38,986 bases of DNA from Thermomicrobiaceae bacterium (lineage in GTDB: Bacteria; Chloroflexota; Chloroflexia; Thermomicrobiales; Thermomicrobiaceae), in the NCBI GenBank assembly GCA_014874455.1, contig JADBJL010000046.1:1-38986 (forward strand). The letters run 5' to 3'. Both the position numbers and the translations under genes were made by a program. The notes under the pieces are model-generated. The model did no database searches, had not been told where the DNA came from, and was given only the letters and a program-made list of their open reading frames with translations. Within the stretch, counting starts at the first letter, position 1. Each line of letters starts with the position of its first letter. Below, piece after piece: positions 7,793 to 15,870 of the stretch.

Positions 7793-8536
7793 ATGGACGC
7801 CACCGTCGTTGCCGACGAGGTCAGCCGCACCTTCGGGCCGGTTCGCGCGATCGATCGGCTAACCCTGGAGATCCCGCGGGGTGTGATCTACGGCTTGCTC
7901 GGCCCGAGCGGCTCCGGCAAGACCACCTTCCTGCGTATGGTCGTCGGTGCGCTCCGCCCGACCGAGGGCCAGCTCCTGGTGCTGGGCCGGACGATGCCCG
8001 ACCGCGAGGTGGCCGCGCGGATCGGCTATATGCCCCAGACGGCCGCGCTCTACCCTGACTTGACACTGCGTGAGAACCTCGCGTTCTTCGGCCGGATCTA
8101 CGGCCTGCGCGGCCGGAAAAGACTCGAGGAGCGAGTCGAACAGCTCGCGAGCGACCTCGGGCTGCTCGGATGGGTCGACCAGCAGCTCTACCGTTTCAGC
8201 GTGGGCATGCTCCAGCGCGCCTCGCTCGCGTGCGCCTTGCTGCACCAGCCCGAACTCCTCGTCCTCGATGAGCCGACCGTCGGCCTCGACCCGGTACTGC
8301 GCCGGTCGCTCTGGGCGCACTTTCGCCAGCTCGCCGAGCAGGGCAAGACGCTGCTGATCTCGACCCACACCATGGACGAGGCTGATCGCTGTGACTTGCT
8401 CGGCTTCCTGCGCGGTGGCCGTCTGCTGGCGAGCGACACCCCGGCGGCACTGCGCCGACAGACCGGCCAGGCGGACCTGGAAGACGCCTTCCTCGCGCTG
8501 GCCGGGCAACCTGGCATACCGGTCGGAGAGCCGTGA
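7793..8536 (+). CDS. ABC transporter ATP-binding protein (ABC-2 type exporter)
   Basis: A 247-residue cytoplasmic ATPase subunit that drives the permease encoded next. Walker A is GPSGSGKTT (37-45), the Q-loop lies in IGYMPQTAALYPDLT, Walker B with catalytic Glu is LLVLDEP (155-161), the D-loop is GLDP and the switch His is in STHTMDEA (about 192). The signature is RFSVGMLQR (134-142), so the usual LSGG is replaced by FSVG, a degenerate form. The ATG at 7793 follows GGAGGGGAG closely and is preferred over an upstream GTG at 7751. Its stop overlaps the permease start by one base, so the two are translationally coupled. Relatives export drugs, lipids or polysaccharides; the cargo here is unknown. 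Confidence 0.92.
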   Translation: MDATVVADEVSRTFGPVRAIDRLTLEIPRGVIYGLLGPSGSGKTTFLRMVVGALRPTEGQLLVLGRTMPDREVAARIGYMPQTAALYPDLTLRENLAFFGRIYGLRGRKRLEERVEQLASDLGLLGWVDQQLYRFSVGMLQRASLACALLHQPELLVLDEPTVGLDPVLRRSLWAHFRQLAEQGKTLLISTHTMDEADRCDLLGFLRGGRLLASDTPAALRRQTGQADLEDAFLALAGQPGIPVGEP

Positions 8537-9627
8537 TGAGCTGGCAACGGGTGCTGGCGCTCATGCTCCGCATCGTCCGGCAGTTCCGGCGCGACCGGCG
8601 CACGCTGGCGCTGATCCTGGTCGTGCCGGTGCTCGTCCTCTCGCTCATCGGCTACATCTACCGCGGTTCCGGCGAGCCGACGCGCCTCGCCGTCGTGCTC
8701 GAGAGCGATAGCCCGCTCGCCCGGCAGGTCATCGCGCTCCTGGAGGAAACCTCGTCGCTCCACGTCACCGTGATGGAGCGGGAACAGGCACTCCAGGCGG
8801 TCGATCGCCGGGAAGTCGATGGCGTGCTGGTGCTGCCCAGCCTGCCGGTTCAGCCAGGAACACAGCCCAAAGTCGAGCTGATCCTCGAGGGCTCGCAGCC
8901 GAGCGCTGCCGGAGCCGTCGTCAGCGCAGTCAGTCGTGCGTTGCCCCTGGCGATCATCCAGACCATGAGCCCGTCCGGGCAGGCGATCCAGATCGAGCCG
9001 CGGTTCCTGCACGGGGGGCCGCAGTTCGACCAGCTCGACTACTTCGCGCCGACCTTCATCGGCTTCTTCGCGTTCTTCTTCGTCTTCCTGCTCACCTCGG
9101 TCTCGTTCCTGCGCGAGCGGCTGCAGGGAAGCATCGAGCGGTTGATCGTCTCGCCGCTCGACCGAAAAGAGATCGTGCTCGGCTACATGCTGGGCTTCAC
9201 CCTCTTCGCCACCGTCCAGTCCATCGTGATGGTGATCTTCACCGTCGCGGTACTGCGCATCCACTATGCCGGCGAGCTCTGGCTCGTGGTCTTCCTGACC
9301 TTCCTGATGACGGTCGGGGCAGTGAACCTCGGGATCTTCCTCTCCGCCTTCGCCCGCACCGAGCTGCAGGTCGTCCAGTTCATCCCGATCGTCATCACCC
9401 CGCAGGGTTTACTCTCCGGCATCATCTGGCCGGTCGACTCGCTGCCCCGCCCGCTCCAGTGGCTGGCCCAGATCCTGCCGCTCACCTGGGCCAACGAGGC
9501 GCTGCGCGCTGTGATGATTCGCGGCGAGGGACTGGACGCGCTCGGCCTGCACCTCGCCGTCCTCGTCGGCTTCGCGGTTGCGATGGCCGCCCTCGCAATG
9601 GTGACGCTGCGGCGGGAGGTCGCCTGA
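8536..9627 (+). CDS. ABC-2 type transporter permease
   Basis: A 363-residue membrane subunit. It has one TM segment near the N-terminus (ALILVVPVLVLSLIGYIY), a long extracytoplasmic domain (about 45-165) and then five clustered TM segments (from FFAFFFVFLLTSVSFLRERL to the C-terminus). FLRERLQGSIERLIVSPLDRKEIVLGYMLGF, split around the first cytoplasmic loop, is the usual ABC-2 signature region. ATG 8536 overlaps the ATPase TGA in a TGATG junction; GTG 8533 is the alternative. It acts with the preceding ATPase. The DUF84 gene begins four bases after its stop and may be in the same operon. Confidence 0.9.
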   Translation: MSWQRVLALMLRIVRQFRRDRRTLALILVVPVLVLSLIGYIYRGSGEPTRLAVVLESDSPLARQVIALLEETSSLHVTVMEREQALQAVDRREVDGVLVLPSLPVQPGTQPKVELILEGSQPSAAGAVVSAVSRALPLAIIQTMSPSGQAIQIEPRFLHGGPQFDQLDYFAPTFIGFFAFFFVFLLTSVSFLRERLQGSIERLIVSPLDRKEIVLGYMLGFTLFATVQSIVMVIFTVAVLRIHYAGELWLVVFLTFLMTVGAVNLGIFLSAFARTELQVVQFIPIVITPQGLLSGIIWPVDSLPRPLQWLAQILPLTWANEALRAVMIRGEGLDALGLHLAVLVGFAVAMAALAMVTLRREVA

Positions 9628-9630
9628 CCC

Positions 9631-10158
9631 ATGGGCACGCCAGTTCGGCTCGCGCTCGGCTCGACGAGCCCGGCCAAGCGAGCTGTGGTCGAGCGGGTCG
9701 CAGCCTGGCTCTTCACAGCGTGGCGGCTGGAGATGCTCGCGGTGCCCACTGGGGTAGCGCCACAACCCTGGGGCGACGAAGAGACGGCCCGCGGCGCTTG
9801 GGAGCGGGCCAGGCGCGCCCGGGAACGCACTGGGGCCGACTACGGGATCGGGATCGAGTCGGGGGTAGCCGAAGGGCCCTTCGGCCGCGTCTACGCGGTG
9901 AGCTGGGCGGTGGTCGTCGACCGCGAGGGGCGACGAGGCATCGGTGGCGCGGAGCGTTTTCCTCTTCCGGAAGCGATCGTCGAGCGGCTGCGAGGCGGCG
10001 AAGAACTGGGAAGCCTCACCGAGTCGCTGGCCGGTGACGAGGACGCCTGGCCCGAGCGCGGGGCAGTTGGAGTCGTCACCGGCGGGCGCCGAAGCCGGGT
10101 CGACCTCCTGGCGGTCGCCGTGCTCCACGCCTTCTGCGACCTCCTCGGGCCAGGATAA
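9631..10158 (+). CDS. DUF84/YjjX-like non-canonical purine NTP phosphatase
   Basis: A 175-residue cytosolic protein of the DUF84 (inosine/xanthosine triphosphatase) family. It starts with LALGSTSPAKRAVVE, the phosphate-binding opening of ITPase-fold enzymes. It continues with ETARGAWERARRA and the hallmark YGIGIESGV (71-79) with the conserved acidic residue. Family members hydrolyse ITP/XTP or related damaged nucleotides, protecting nucleic acids; activity is untested for many branches. It begins four bases after the ABC permease stop, so it is probably co-transcribed, though a functional tie to export is not evident. The ATG at 9631 lies close to an upstream GGGAGG. It ends nine bases before the convergent PHP gene. 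Confidence 0.8.
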   Translation: MGTPVRLALGSTSPAKRAVVERVAAWLFTAWRLEMLAVPTGVAPQPWGDEETARGAWERARRARERTGADYGIGIESGVAEGPFGRVYAVSWAVVVDREGRRGIGGAERFPLPEAIVERLRGGEELGSLTESLAGDEDAWPERGAVGVVTGGRRSRVDLLAVAVLHAFCDLLGPG

Positions 10159-10167
10159 GAGCGCTGG

Positions 10168-11046
10168 TTACGGCAGCGGGCACCAGACCCAGCCGTTGTC
10201 TCCCAGGGTGACGATCTCCCGGTAGCCGAGCTCGCGCAGTAGCGCTGCTGCCTCGTCGAAGCCAGCGATCAGGTCTTCCGGCCGGTGCGCGTCGGACGAG
10301 ATCGTGAGTGGAATGCCCAATGCCTTGCAGCGGTGCAGTGCGCGCAGCCCGGGGTACGGCTCACCGACGCCCCGGCGCAGCCCGGCGGTGTTCACCTCGA
10401 CCACCAGCCCCGCCGCTCTGATTGCGCGGAGTGCTTCCTCGAGCGCCGCCAGGTACCAGGGGGCGTCCTCCGCGAAGTAGCGCCCGCCCACGTTCCACAT
10501 CTTGATCTTGTCGATGTGCCCGGCGATGACCGGCACGCCCCAGGCTGGCGCAGTGCTCGCCATCTCGACGACCAGCCGGTAGTACTCCTCCACCAGCCGG
10601 CGCGCATCGCCGTGATAGACCTCGTCGAGCTGGCGGGCGAACGACTCAGCCGACTCGTCCATCGTCCAGGGTAGGCCGCTGGGATCCCGTCCGACGAAAT
10701 GCACGCTCATGACCAGGTACTCAGGCCGGCAGGAGCGGATCTGCTGGCGCTGGAACGCGGCTCCCTCCGGGATCAGCGCCGGGGAGAGGTAGTCCAGCTC
10801 CAGTCCCAGCCACAGGCGCAGGCGATCCCGGTAGGCTGCCTGTGCCGCCCGCACGTCGGCACAGTAGGACGGGAGGCGCTGTGGTGGCATCGTCCAGGAG
10901 CAGGGGAACGGCACCGGAGCGTGCGACGAGAGGCCGAGGCTCCGCAGGCCGGCCGCCAGTGCCGCTTCCGCGTACGCTTCGATCGAGCCGGAGCCGTCGC
11001 AATAGCCGGGATGGTTGTGGAAGCTGCCGACCGCCGTCGCGTTCAC
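10168..11046 (-). CDS. PHP-family histidinol-phosphatase (HisJ/HisK type)
   Basis: A 292-residue cytosolic phosphoesterase of the PHP superfamily. The N-terminal metal motif is HNHPGYCDGSG (10-20), followed by GLSSHAP, the acidic GLELDY, SVHFVG, AGHIDKIK, EVNTAG and SSDAHRPED near the C-terminus, together the usual trinuclear metal-site ligands. It most likely removes phosphate from L-histidinol phosphate in histidine biosynthesis. The start is GTG 11044-11046 with a GAGGGGAG site just upstream. No other his gene is nearby, so a related phosphoesterase role cannot be excluded. It is convergent with the DUF84 gene. Confidence 0.85.
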   Translation of the reverse strand: MNATAVGSFHNHPGYCDGSGSIEAYAEAALAAGLRSLGLSSHAPVPFPCSWTMPPQRLPSYCADVRAAQAAYRDRLRLWLGLELDYLSPALIPEGAAFQRQQIRSCRPEYLVMSVHFVGRDPSGLPWTMDESAESFARQLDEVYHGDARRLVEEYYRLVVEMASTAPAWGVPVIAGHIDKIKMWNVGGRYFAEDAPWYLAALEEALRAIRAAGLVVEVNTAGLRRGVGEPYPGLRALHRCKALGIPLTISSDAHRPEDLIAGFDEAAALLRELGYREIVTLGDNGWVWCPLP

Positions 11047-11162
11047 GTCCGCTCCCCTCAGCCTGTACCCTGCCGCTCCGCCTGCACGGACGCACCGTCA
11101 GATCTTACCGCTGGTGCGGGTTTCGAGCGCGCTCCCTTTCGGTCGGCGCCCACCCAGTAGCG

Positions 11163-11183
11163 CCCTTGCCCGCTGGGCAAGGG
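11163..11183. repeat. Perfect 9-bp hairpin
   Basis: CCCTTGCCC (11163-11171), loop GCT, GGGCAAGGG (11175-11183). It lies in the divergent region between the PHP gene and the glycan operon, about 120 bases upstream of the PHP start. There is no T-run on either side. It could be a leader hairpin or a dispersed repeat. Confidence 0.35.
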
Positions 11184-11731
11184 AGGCACGCGTGCCGAGC
11201 GCGGCGGGGCGAGGAAGGCCGAAAGTGATTTTCACCGGAGAGGATCATACAGCTAGCGCCGCCGGGGAGCACGGAGCCGCGTGGTACTGAGCAGTGTTTG
11301 GACACCTGGTGGACAAGAGCTGGCCACGGATTGGCCAACTCTGTGACTGGTCGTCGCCCCGCCTGTCTCCTACATTATGTTGCGGAGTTGTGAACGGCAC
11401 CGAGCGAACCAGGAAGCAGGCGACCTACCCAGGCGAGAGGCTTACGGTCTGGCCCTGAGTGGCGCATCGTGGGGGGACATTTCGATCTTCTCCCATCAGC
11501 CATCGGCGCTGAACGGCAGTCCCCGCGTCACGCCACTGGCGGGCTTCGCGCCCTCGTCGGGAGGTGGCACAGCACCAGGGTTTTGAACCGGTAGATGCGA
11601 GGTGATGTCGAGCGAGCGCATGGCGAGAGGCTCCAGTACGGGCAACTGAAGATCGTATACCTGATGTTTCGGCAGCGAAGAGACGCGGGTCGTAAGATGG
11701 GCGCCTGGCCCGCGCGGAGCGAGTGGCGCAA
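11184..11731. other. Long non-coding region upstream of the glycan operon
   Basis: No credible gene is seen here. Two TGGCCA palindromes (11321-11326 and 11332-11337) start 11 bases apart, one helical turn, and look like a small operator. A TACATTAT sequence (11371-11378) resembles a -10 box but lacks a convincing -35. GTGTTTGGACAC (from 11294) is a short inverted repeat. The frame of the next gene is open from 11595, but nothing upstream of 11826 looks like protein. Confidence 0.3.
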
Positions 11732-11763
11732 CCGGCCGATCCAGAGACCCTACGATCGGCCGG
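11732..11763 (+). terminator. Attenuator-like hairpin in the operon leader
   Basis: CCGGCCGATC (11732-11741), a 12-base loop, and GATCGGCCGG (11754-11763) form a perfect 10-bp stem. It is followed by CTCTGTTCTT, a loosely U-rich tail, about 60 bases before the ATG at 11826. It could be a leader attenuator or an operator; the U-tract is imperfect. Confidence 0.35.
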
Positions 11764-11825
11764 CTCTGTTCTTGAGAAAGTCGTCTCGCCAGTCCACCAG
11801 TACAGGGTATGGAGGGGAGAGCCTC

Positions 11826-14162
11826 ATGGAACATCGTCCTGTATTCGAGCACCGGGGCACTCGCAGCCCGATCTATCCGCCAGAGGGTTCGGTCTCCGGA
11901 AATGGTCACAACGCGGAGCCGGCAGGCCCCGCTCCCCTTTCGGTGATCGCGCCGACACGCAACGAAGCGGACAACATCGCGCCGCTCGTCGCCCGGCTGG
12001 AGCATGTGCTTCCCGACGGTTCCGAGATCATCTTCGTCGATGACAGCGACGACGAGACGCCAGCGATGGTCGAGTCGGTAGCCTTGCGCTCGCGCTACCC
12101 GATCCGCTTGATCCATCGTCCTCCTGGCCAGCGGGCCGGTGGCCTGGGTGGGGCGGTCGTCGCCGGGCTGCGCGCCGCCCGTTCGGCCTGGGCCTGCGTC
12201 ATGGACGCGGACTTGCAGCACCCGCCGGAGTTGATCCCGCGCCTGCTGGCTCAGGCCAGGTTGACGCAGGCCGACCTGGTGATCGCCAGCCGGTACTGCG
12301 ACGAGGGGAAGGCCGAGGGGCTCGACGGGTTCCGCACGGCGATCTCCCGCACCTCCACCACGGCTGCGCGCCTGGCCTTCCCGCGCCGGCTGCGGCGAGT
12401 GAGCGACCCGATGAGCGGGTTCTTCCTCCTCCGGAAAGACCTGATCGACCTCGACGCCCTGCGGCCGCGCGGCTTCAAGATCTTGCTCGAGATCCTGGTG
12501 CGGAACCCACGCCTCAAGGTGAGCGAGGTCGGTTTCGCGTTCGGCAAGCGGCATGCCGGCGAGAGCAAGGCCTCGCTGCGCGAGGGGTTCCGCTACCTGG
12601 CCCACCTCGGCACCTTGCGGCTCGGGGAGGACGCGCTGCGCTTCTCCGCCTTCGCCGCGATCGGCCTCTCGGGCCTGGTGGTGAACACGCTCGTCCTGCT
12701 CGCCGGTACTGAGCTCGTCGGTTTCCATTACCTGCTCTCCGTCGTCTTCGCCACCTGGGCGTCGACGCTCTGGAACTTCAGCCTGACTGATACCTGGGTG
12801 TTCGGCGACCGCCGGCAGGCCAACCGCTGGGGTGAGCGGCTCGTGATGTTCGCGTTCGTCAATACGCTGGCCCTGCTGGTGCGCGGCCCGATGATCTATG
12901 TCCTGACCTCCCTGGTGGGCGTCTACTACGTCCTCTCGAACATCATCTCGCTCGTGGCCCTGTCGCTCCTGCGCTACGGGATGTCGGACGCCTGGATCTG
13001 GAAGGTCACGCGCCAGCCGCGGGCGCGTGGCCCGTACGGCTATGACATCCACGGGATCGTTACCGTGTGGTCGGAGGCCTGGCTACCTGAGCTCGAGCGC
13101 TTCCTCACGGCCGAGCCGATCGAGCGGCCGACGATCCGGGTGCGGATCGGCGGGCTGCGCTCACCCGGCCGACTCGGCCGAGCGGGCATGGTGAGCGCAA
13201 CCCCCGACGGCCGGCGGTTCTTCTACGACGACGGCCTCGGCCCACTGGGGTTCTGGATCGACGTCACCATGGGTGAAACCGTCGAGGTGATCGCCTCGCC
13301 CTTCCTGCGCCGGTCGCCGCACGTGCTCTACACCAACGTCGTGGAGCCGATCCTGCGCTGGACGTTCGTCAGTAAGGGTTACGCCCTCGTCCATGGCGCC
13401 TGCATCGCCTTCGGAGACGAAGCCTACCTGGTGACGGCGCGCACCGACACTGGCAAGACGACGACGATCCTGCGCGTGCTCGACCGCCAGCGCCGGGCTA
13501 CCGACACCGGCGCCTTCCTCTCCGACGACCTGACGCTGCTCGGCCCTGACGGCCGGGTGCTGTGTTATCCGAAGCCGATGACGATCAGCCGGCACACGGT
13601 GGCCGCCGTCAACACGCCGGTTCTCTCGCGCCGGCAGCGGCTCGGACTCTGGGTACAGAGCCGGCTCCACTCGCGCGAAGGGCGAAGGTTCGCTCTTCTG
13701 CTCGCCCGCACACGCTTGCCGGTTGCCACGATCAATGCTGTGGTGCAGTGGATCGTGCCGCCCCCGAAGTACCACATCCAGCAGCTCGTGCCCCGTGCGA
13801 AGTGTGCGCGTGAGGCGAGATTGGCCGGCATGTTCGTCATCGAGCGTGGCAGTCAAGACGAGGTCCTGCTGGACGATCGCCAGGCTCTGGATACCCTGTT
13901 GAGCAACAGTGACGACGCCTACGGGTTCCCGCCCTACCCCGCCATCCGCCACTACTTGTACCGGCTTGACGGGCACGATCTGCGCCCGATCGAGGAGCAG
14001 ATCGTCGCCCAGGCGCTGAGCGGCGTACCGGCTCGCTTACTGCGCAGTAGCACGATGGACTGGTGGCAGCGCATCCCGACGCTGGTCAACCTGCGCGACG
14101 CACGGCCCCCGGTCGAGCAGCCGGCACCACCGGTCGTCGCGACCGGCGCGAGCGCAACGTAA
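11826..14162 (+). CDS. Fused GT2 glycosyltransferase, GtrA flippase-like and HprK-like P-loop protein
   Basis: A 778-residue fusion. About 38-260 is a family 2 glycosyltransferase of the DPM1/ArnC kind (SVIAPTRNEADNI, IIFVDDSDDETP, VMDADLQHPPE with the DxD, then FKILLEILVR), which should load a sugar onto a polyprenyl phosphate. About 270-395 is a GtrA domain of four TM segments (FAAIGLSGLVVNTLVLLAG; LWNFSLTDTWVF), a type linked to lipid-sugar translocation. The C-terminal half has a P-loop TARTDTGKTTT (537-547) and FLSDDLTLLGPDG (about 563-575), resembling HPr kinase-like proteins. ATG 11826 follows GGAGGGGAG; the frame is open upstream, but that stretch does not look like protein. It heads a seven-gene operon. 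The role of the kinase-like part is unknown. Confidence 0.85.
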   Translation: MEHRPVFEHRGTRSPIYPPEGSVSGNGHNAEPAGPAPLSVIAPTRNEADNIAPLVARLEHVLPDGSEIIFVDDSDDETPAMVESVALRSRYPIRLIHRPPGQRAGGLGGAVVAGLRAARSAWACVMDADLQHPPELIPRLLAQARLTQADLVIASRYCDEGKAEGLDGFRTAISRTSTTAARLAFPRRLRRVSDPMSGFFLLRKDLIDLDALRPRGFKILLEILVRNPRLKVSEVGFAFGKRHAGESKASLREGFRYLAHLGTLRLGEDALRFSAFAAIGLSGLVVNTLVLLAGTELVGFHYLLSVVFATWASTLWNFSLTDTWVFGDRRQANRWGERLVMFAFVNTLALLVRGPMIYVLTSLVGVYYVLSNIISLVALSLLRYGMSDAWIWKVTRQPRARGPYGYDIHGIVTVWSEAWLPELERFLTAEPIERPTIRVRIGGLRSPGRLGRAGMVSATPDGRRFFYDDGLGPLGFWIDVTMGETVEVIASPFLRRSPHVLYTNVVEPILRWTFVSKGYALVHGACIAFGDEAYLVTARTDTGKTTTILRVLDRQRRATDTGAFLSDDLTLLGPDGRVLCYPKPMTISRHTVAAVNTPVLSRRQRLGLWVQSRLHSREGRRFALLLARTRLPVATINAVVQWIVPPPKYHIQQLVPRAKCAREARLAGMFVIERGSQDEVLLDDRQALDTLLSNSDDAYGFPPYPAIRHYLYRLDGHDLRPIEEQIVAQALSGVPARLLRSSTMDWWQRIPTLVNLRDARPPVEQPAPPVVATGASAT

Positions 14163-14244
14163 TGCAAAAGAGTAACCGGCCTCGACGCCGGACACCGGTT
14201 TGTCTCTATGGTGCACTGTGTTTCGCGCAGGGATGTGAGCGGCA

Positions 14245-15870
14245 ATGAGGCTCGATACCGAAACGCGACGCCGCGTTGGGAGCGGCAGATCACTCAGCAC
14301 CGCGCTCCCCTGGATCGCAGCTCACCCCTGGCCTCGCCGCGCGCTGGTGGCCGTCGGAGCGGCAGCCACGGTCGACCGGCTGGTGCTGGCGCTTGCGCTG
14401 GTGGCGGGCGCGGCGCTTCGGCTCTGGCAGATCAACCGCTTCGGCCTGAACAGCGACGAGGCGGTCTATCTGGGGCAAGCAGCGGCCATCGCTGGAGACC
14501 CGATCCTCAGCCAGTTCTTCCCGATCTTCCGCGCCCATCCGCTCCTCTTCCAGTTCATCCTGGCGCTCGCCTTCCCCATCGGTGGCACGGACGGATCCGA
14601 CCTGGTCGGTCGCCTCATCTCCGTCACCGTCGGATTGGCAACGGTGTACCTGGCCTATCGTGCTGGCACGCGGCTCTACGGGCGGCGCGTCGGGGCTATC
14701 GCCGCGCTGTTCCTGGCGCTCATGCCATACCACGTCGTCGTGACGCGCCAGATCCTGCTCGATGGCCCGATGACGCTCGGCGCCACACTCAGCCTCTACC
14801 TGGTGGCCCGCTTCGCAGCGACCGAGCGCCCGGTGTGGCTCTACGCCGCCGGGGCCGGCATGGGGCTGACCTTCCTGGCCAAGGAGACCGGCATCATCCT
14901 CCTGGGCAGCATCTACGCCTTCCTCGCCCTGGCGCCGGAGATCCGGTTTCGCCTGCGCGACCTCGCGCTCTCCACCGCGATCATGGCCCTGGTCATCGCC
15001 CCCTTCCCCCTCTCGATCATGCTCGCCAGCGGCGGTGGCTCGCAGCGCGCTCACCAGTACCTCGTCTGGCAACTGTTCCGGCGGCCTAACCACGAGTGGA
15101 CGTTCTATCCCTCGACCGTACCGCTCGCCATCGGCCCACTCCTCATCCTGACAGCGCTCCTCGGGCTCTGGCTGGCTCGTCGCCGGTGGAGCTGGCAAGA
15201 GAAGCTGCTCATCGCCTGGATCGCGGTGCCGATGCTCTTCTTCCAGTCCTGGCCGACGAAAGGGTTCCAGTACCTCCTCCCGATCGCGCCACCGCTCGCG
15301 ATCCTCGCCGCGCAGGCAGTCACCCAGCTCGGACAGCGGGCGACCGCCAGCAAGATCTGGCGCGCGGGGTGGCTCGCTCCGCTGCTGGCCGGCGCGATCG
15401 CGCTGACGCTGCTGATCCCGAGCTGGACACAGATCCAGACCTCGGCTTCAGAGCGGTTCCTCGCCGGCTCGGGCGGCGTTCCGGGCGGGCGCGAAGCGGG
15501 AGAGTGGATCCGCGAGAACACCCCGGAGGGAGCGCGGTTCATGACCGTCGGGCCGTCGATGGCCAACATCATCCAGTTCTATGGGCATCGCCAAGGGAAG
15601 GGACTCTCCGTCAGCCCGAACCCGCTGCACCGTAACCCGACGTACGAACCGATCCTCAACCCCGATCTCCAGCTCCGCAGCGGCGAGCTCCAATATGTCG
15701 TCTGGGACTCGTTCTCGGCAGGCCGTTCGCCGTTCTTCTCCGAGAAACTGCTCAGCTACGCCCGGCGCTATCACGGTCGGGTCGTGCACACCGAGTCGAT
15801 CCCGGTGGTCGCCCCTGACGGCTCGGTCGTGCAGAAGCCGGTCATCGTTATCTACGAGGTACGCCCATGA
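14245..15870 (+). CDS. GT39/ArnT-like membrane glycosyltransferase
   Basis: A 541-residue polytopic protein with about 11-12 TM segments of the PMT/ArnT (GT-C) superfamily, which transfers sugars from polyprenyl-phosphate donors to acceptors outside the membrane. The first extracytoplasmic loop carries NSDEAVYLGQA, whose acidic pair D71-E72 matches the catalytic DE of the fold. The motif HPLLFQFILAL and the ARF..VTRQILLDGPMTL region are also typical. A soluble domain of about 130 residues ends the protein. It very probably uses the lipid-linked sugar made by the preceding GT2-GtrA protein. The gap to that gene is 82 bases and contains only a short imperfect hairpin (AACCGG/CCGGTT). Its stop overlaps the next gene by four bases (ATGA). 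Confidence 0.86.
   Translation: MRLDTETRRRVGSGRSLSTALPWIAAHPWPRRALVAVGAAATVDRLVLALALVAGAALRLWQINRFGLNSDEAVYLGQAAAIAGDPILSQFFPIFRAHPLLFQFILALAFPIGGTDGSDLVGRLISVTVGLATVYLAYRAGTRLYGRRVGAIAALFLALMPYHVVVTRQILLDGPMTLGATLSLYLVARFAATERPVWLYAAGAGMGLTFLAKETGIILLGSIYAFLALAPEIRFRLRDLALSTAIMALVIAPFPLSIMLASGGGSQRAHQYLVWQLFRRPNHEWTFYPSTVPLAIGPLLILTALLGLWLARRRWSWQEKLLIAWIAVPMLFFQSWPTKGFQYLLPIAPPLAILAAQAVTQLGQRATASKIWRAGWLAPLLAGAIALTLLIPSWTQIQTSASERFLAGSGGVPGGREAGEWIRENTPEGARFMTVGPSMANIIQFYGHRQGKGLSVSPNPLHRNPTYEPILNPDLQLRSGELQYVVWDSFSAGRSPFFSEKLLSYARRYHGRVVHTESIPVVAPDGSVVQKPVIVIYEVRP

Noticed and set aside
11496-13052. Minus-strand open frame of 518 codons
   Set aside because: It lies opposite the GT2-GtrA gene, has an Arg/Gln/Glu-rich shadow-like translation and no ribosome binding site.
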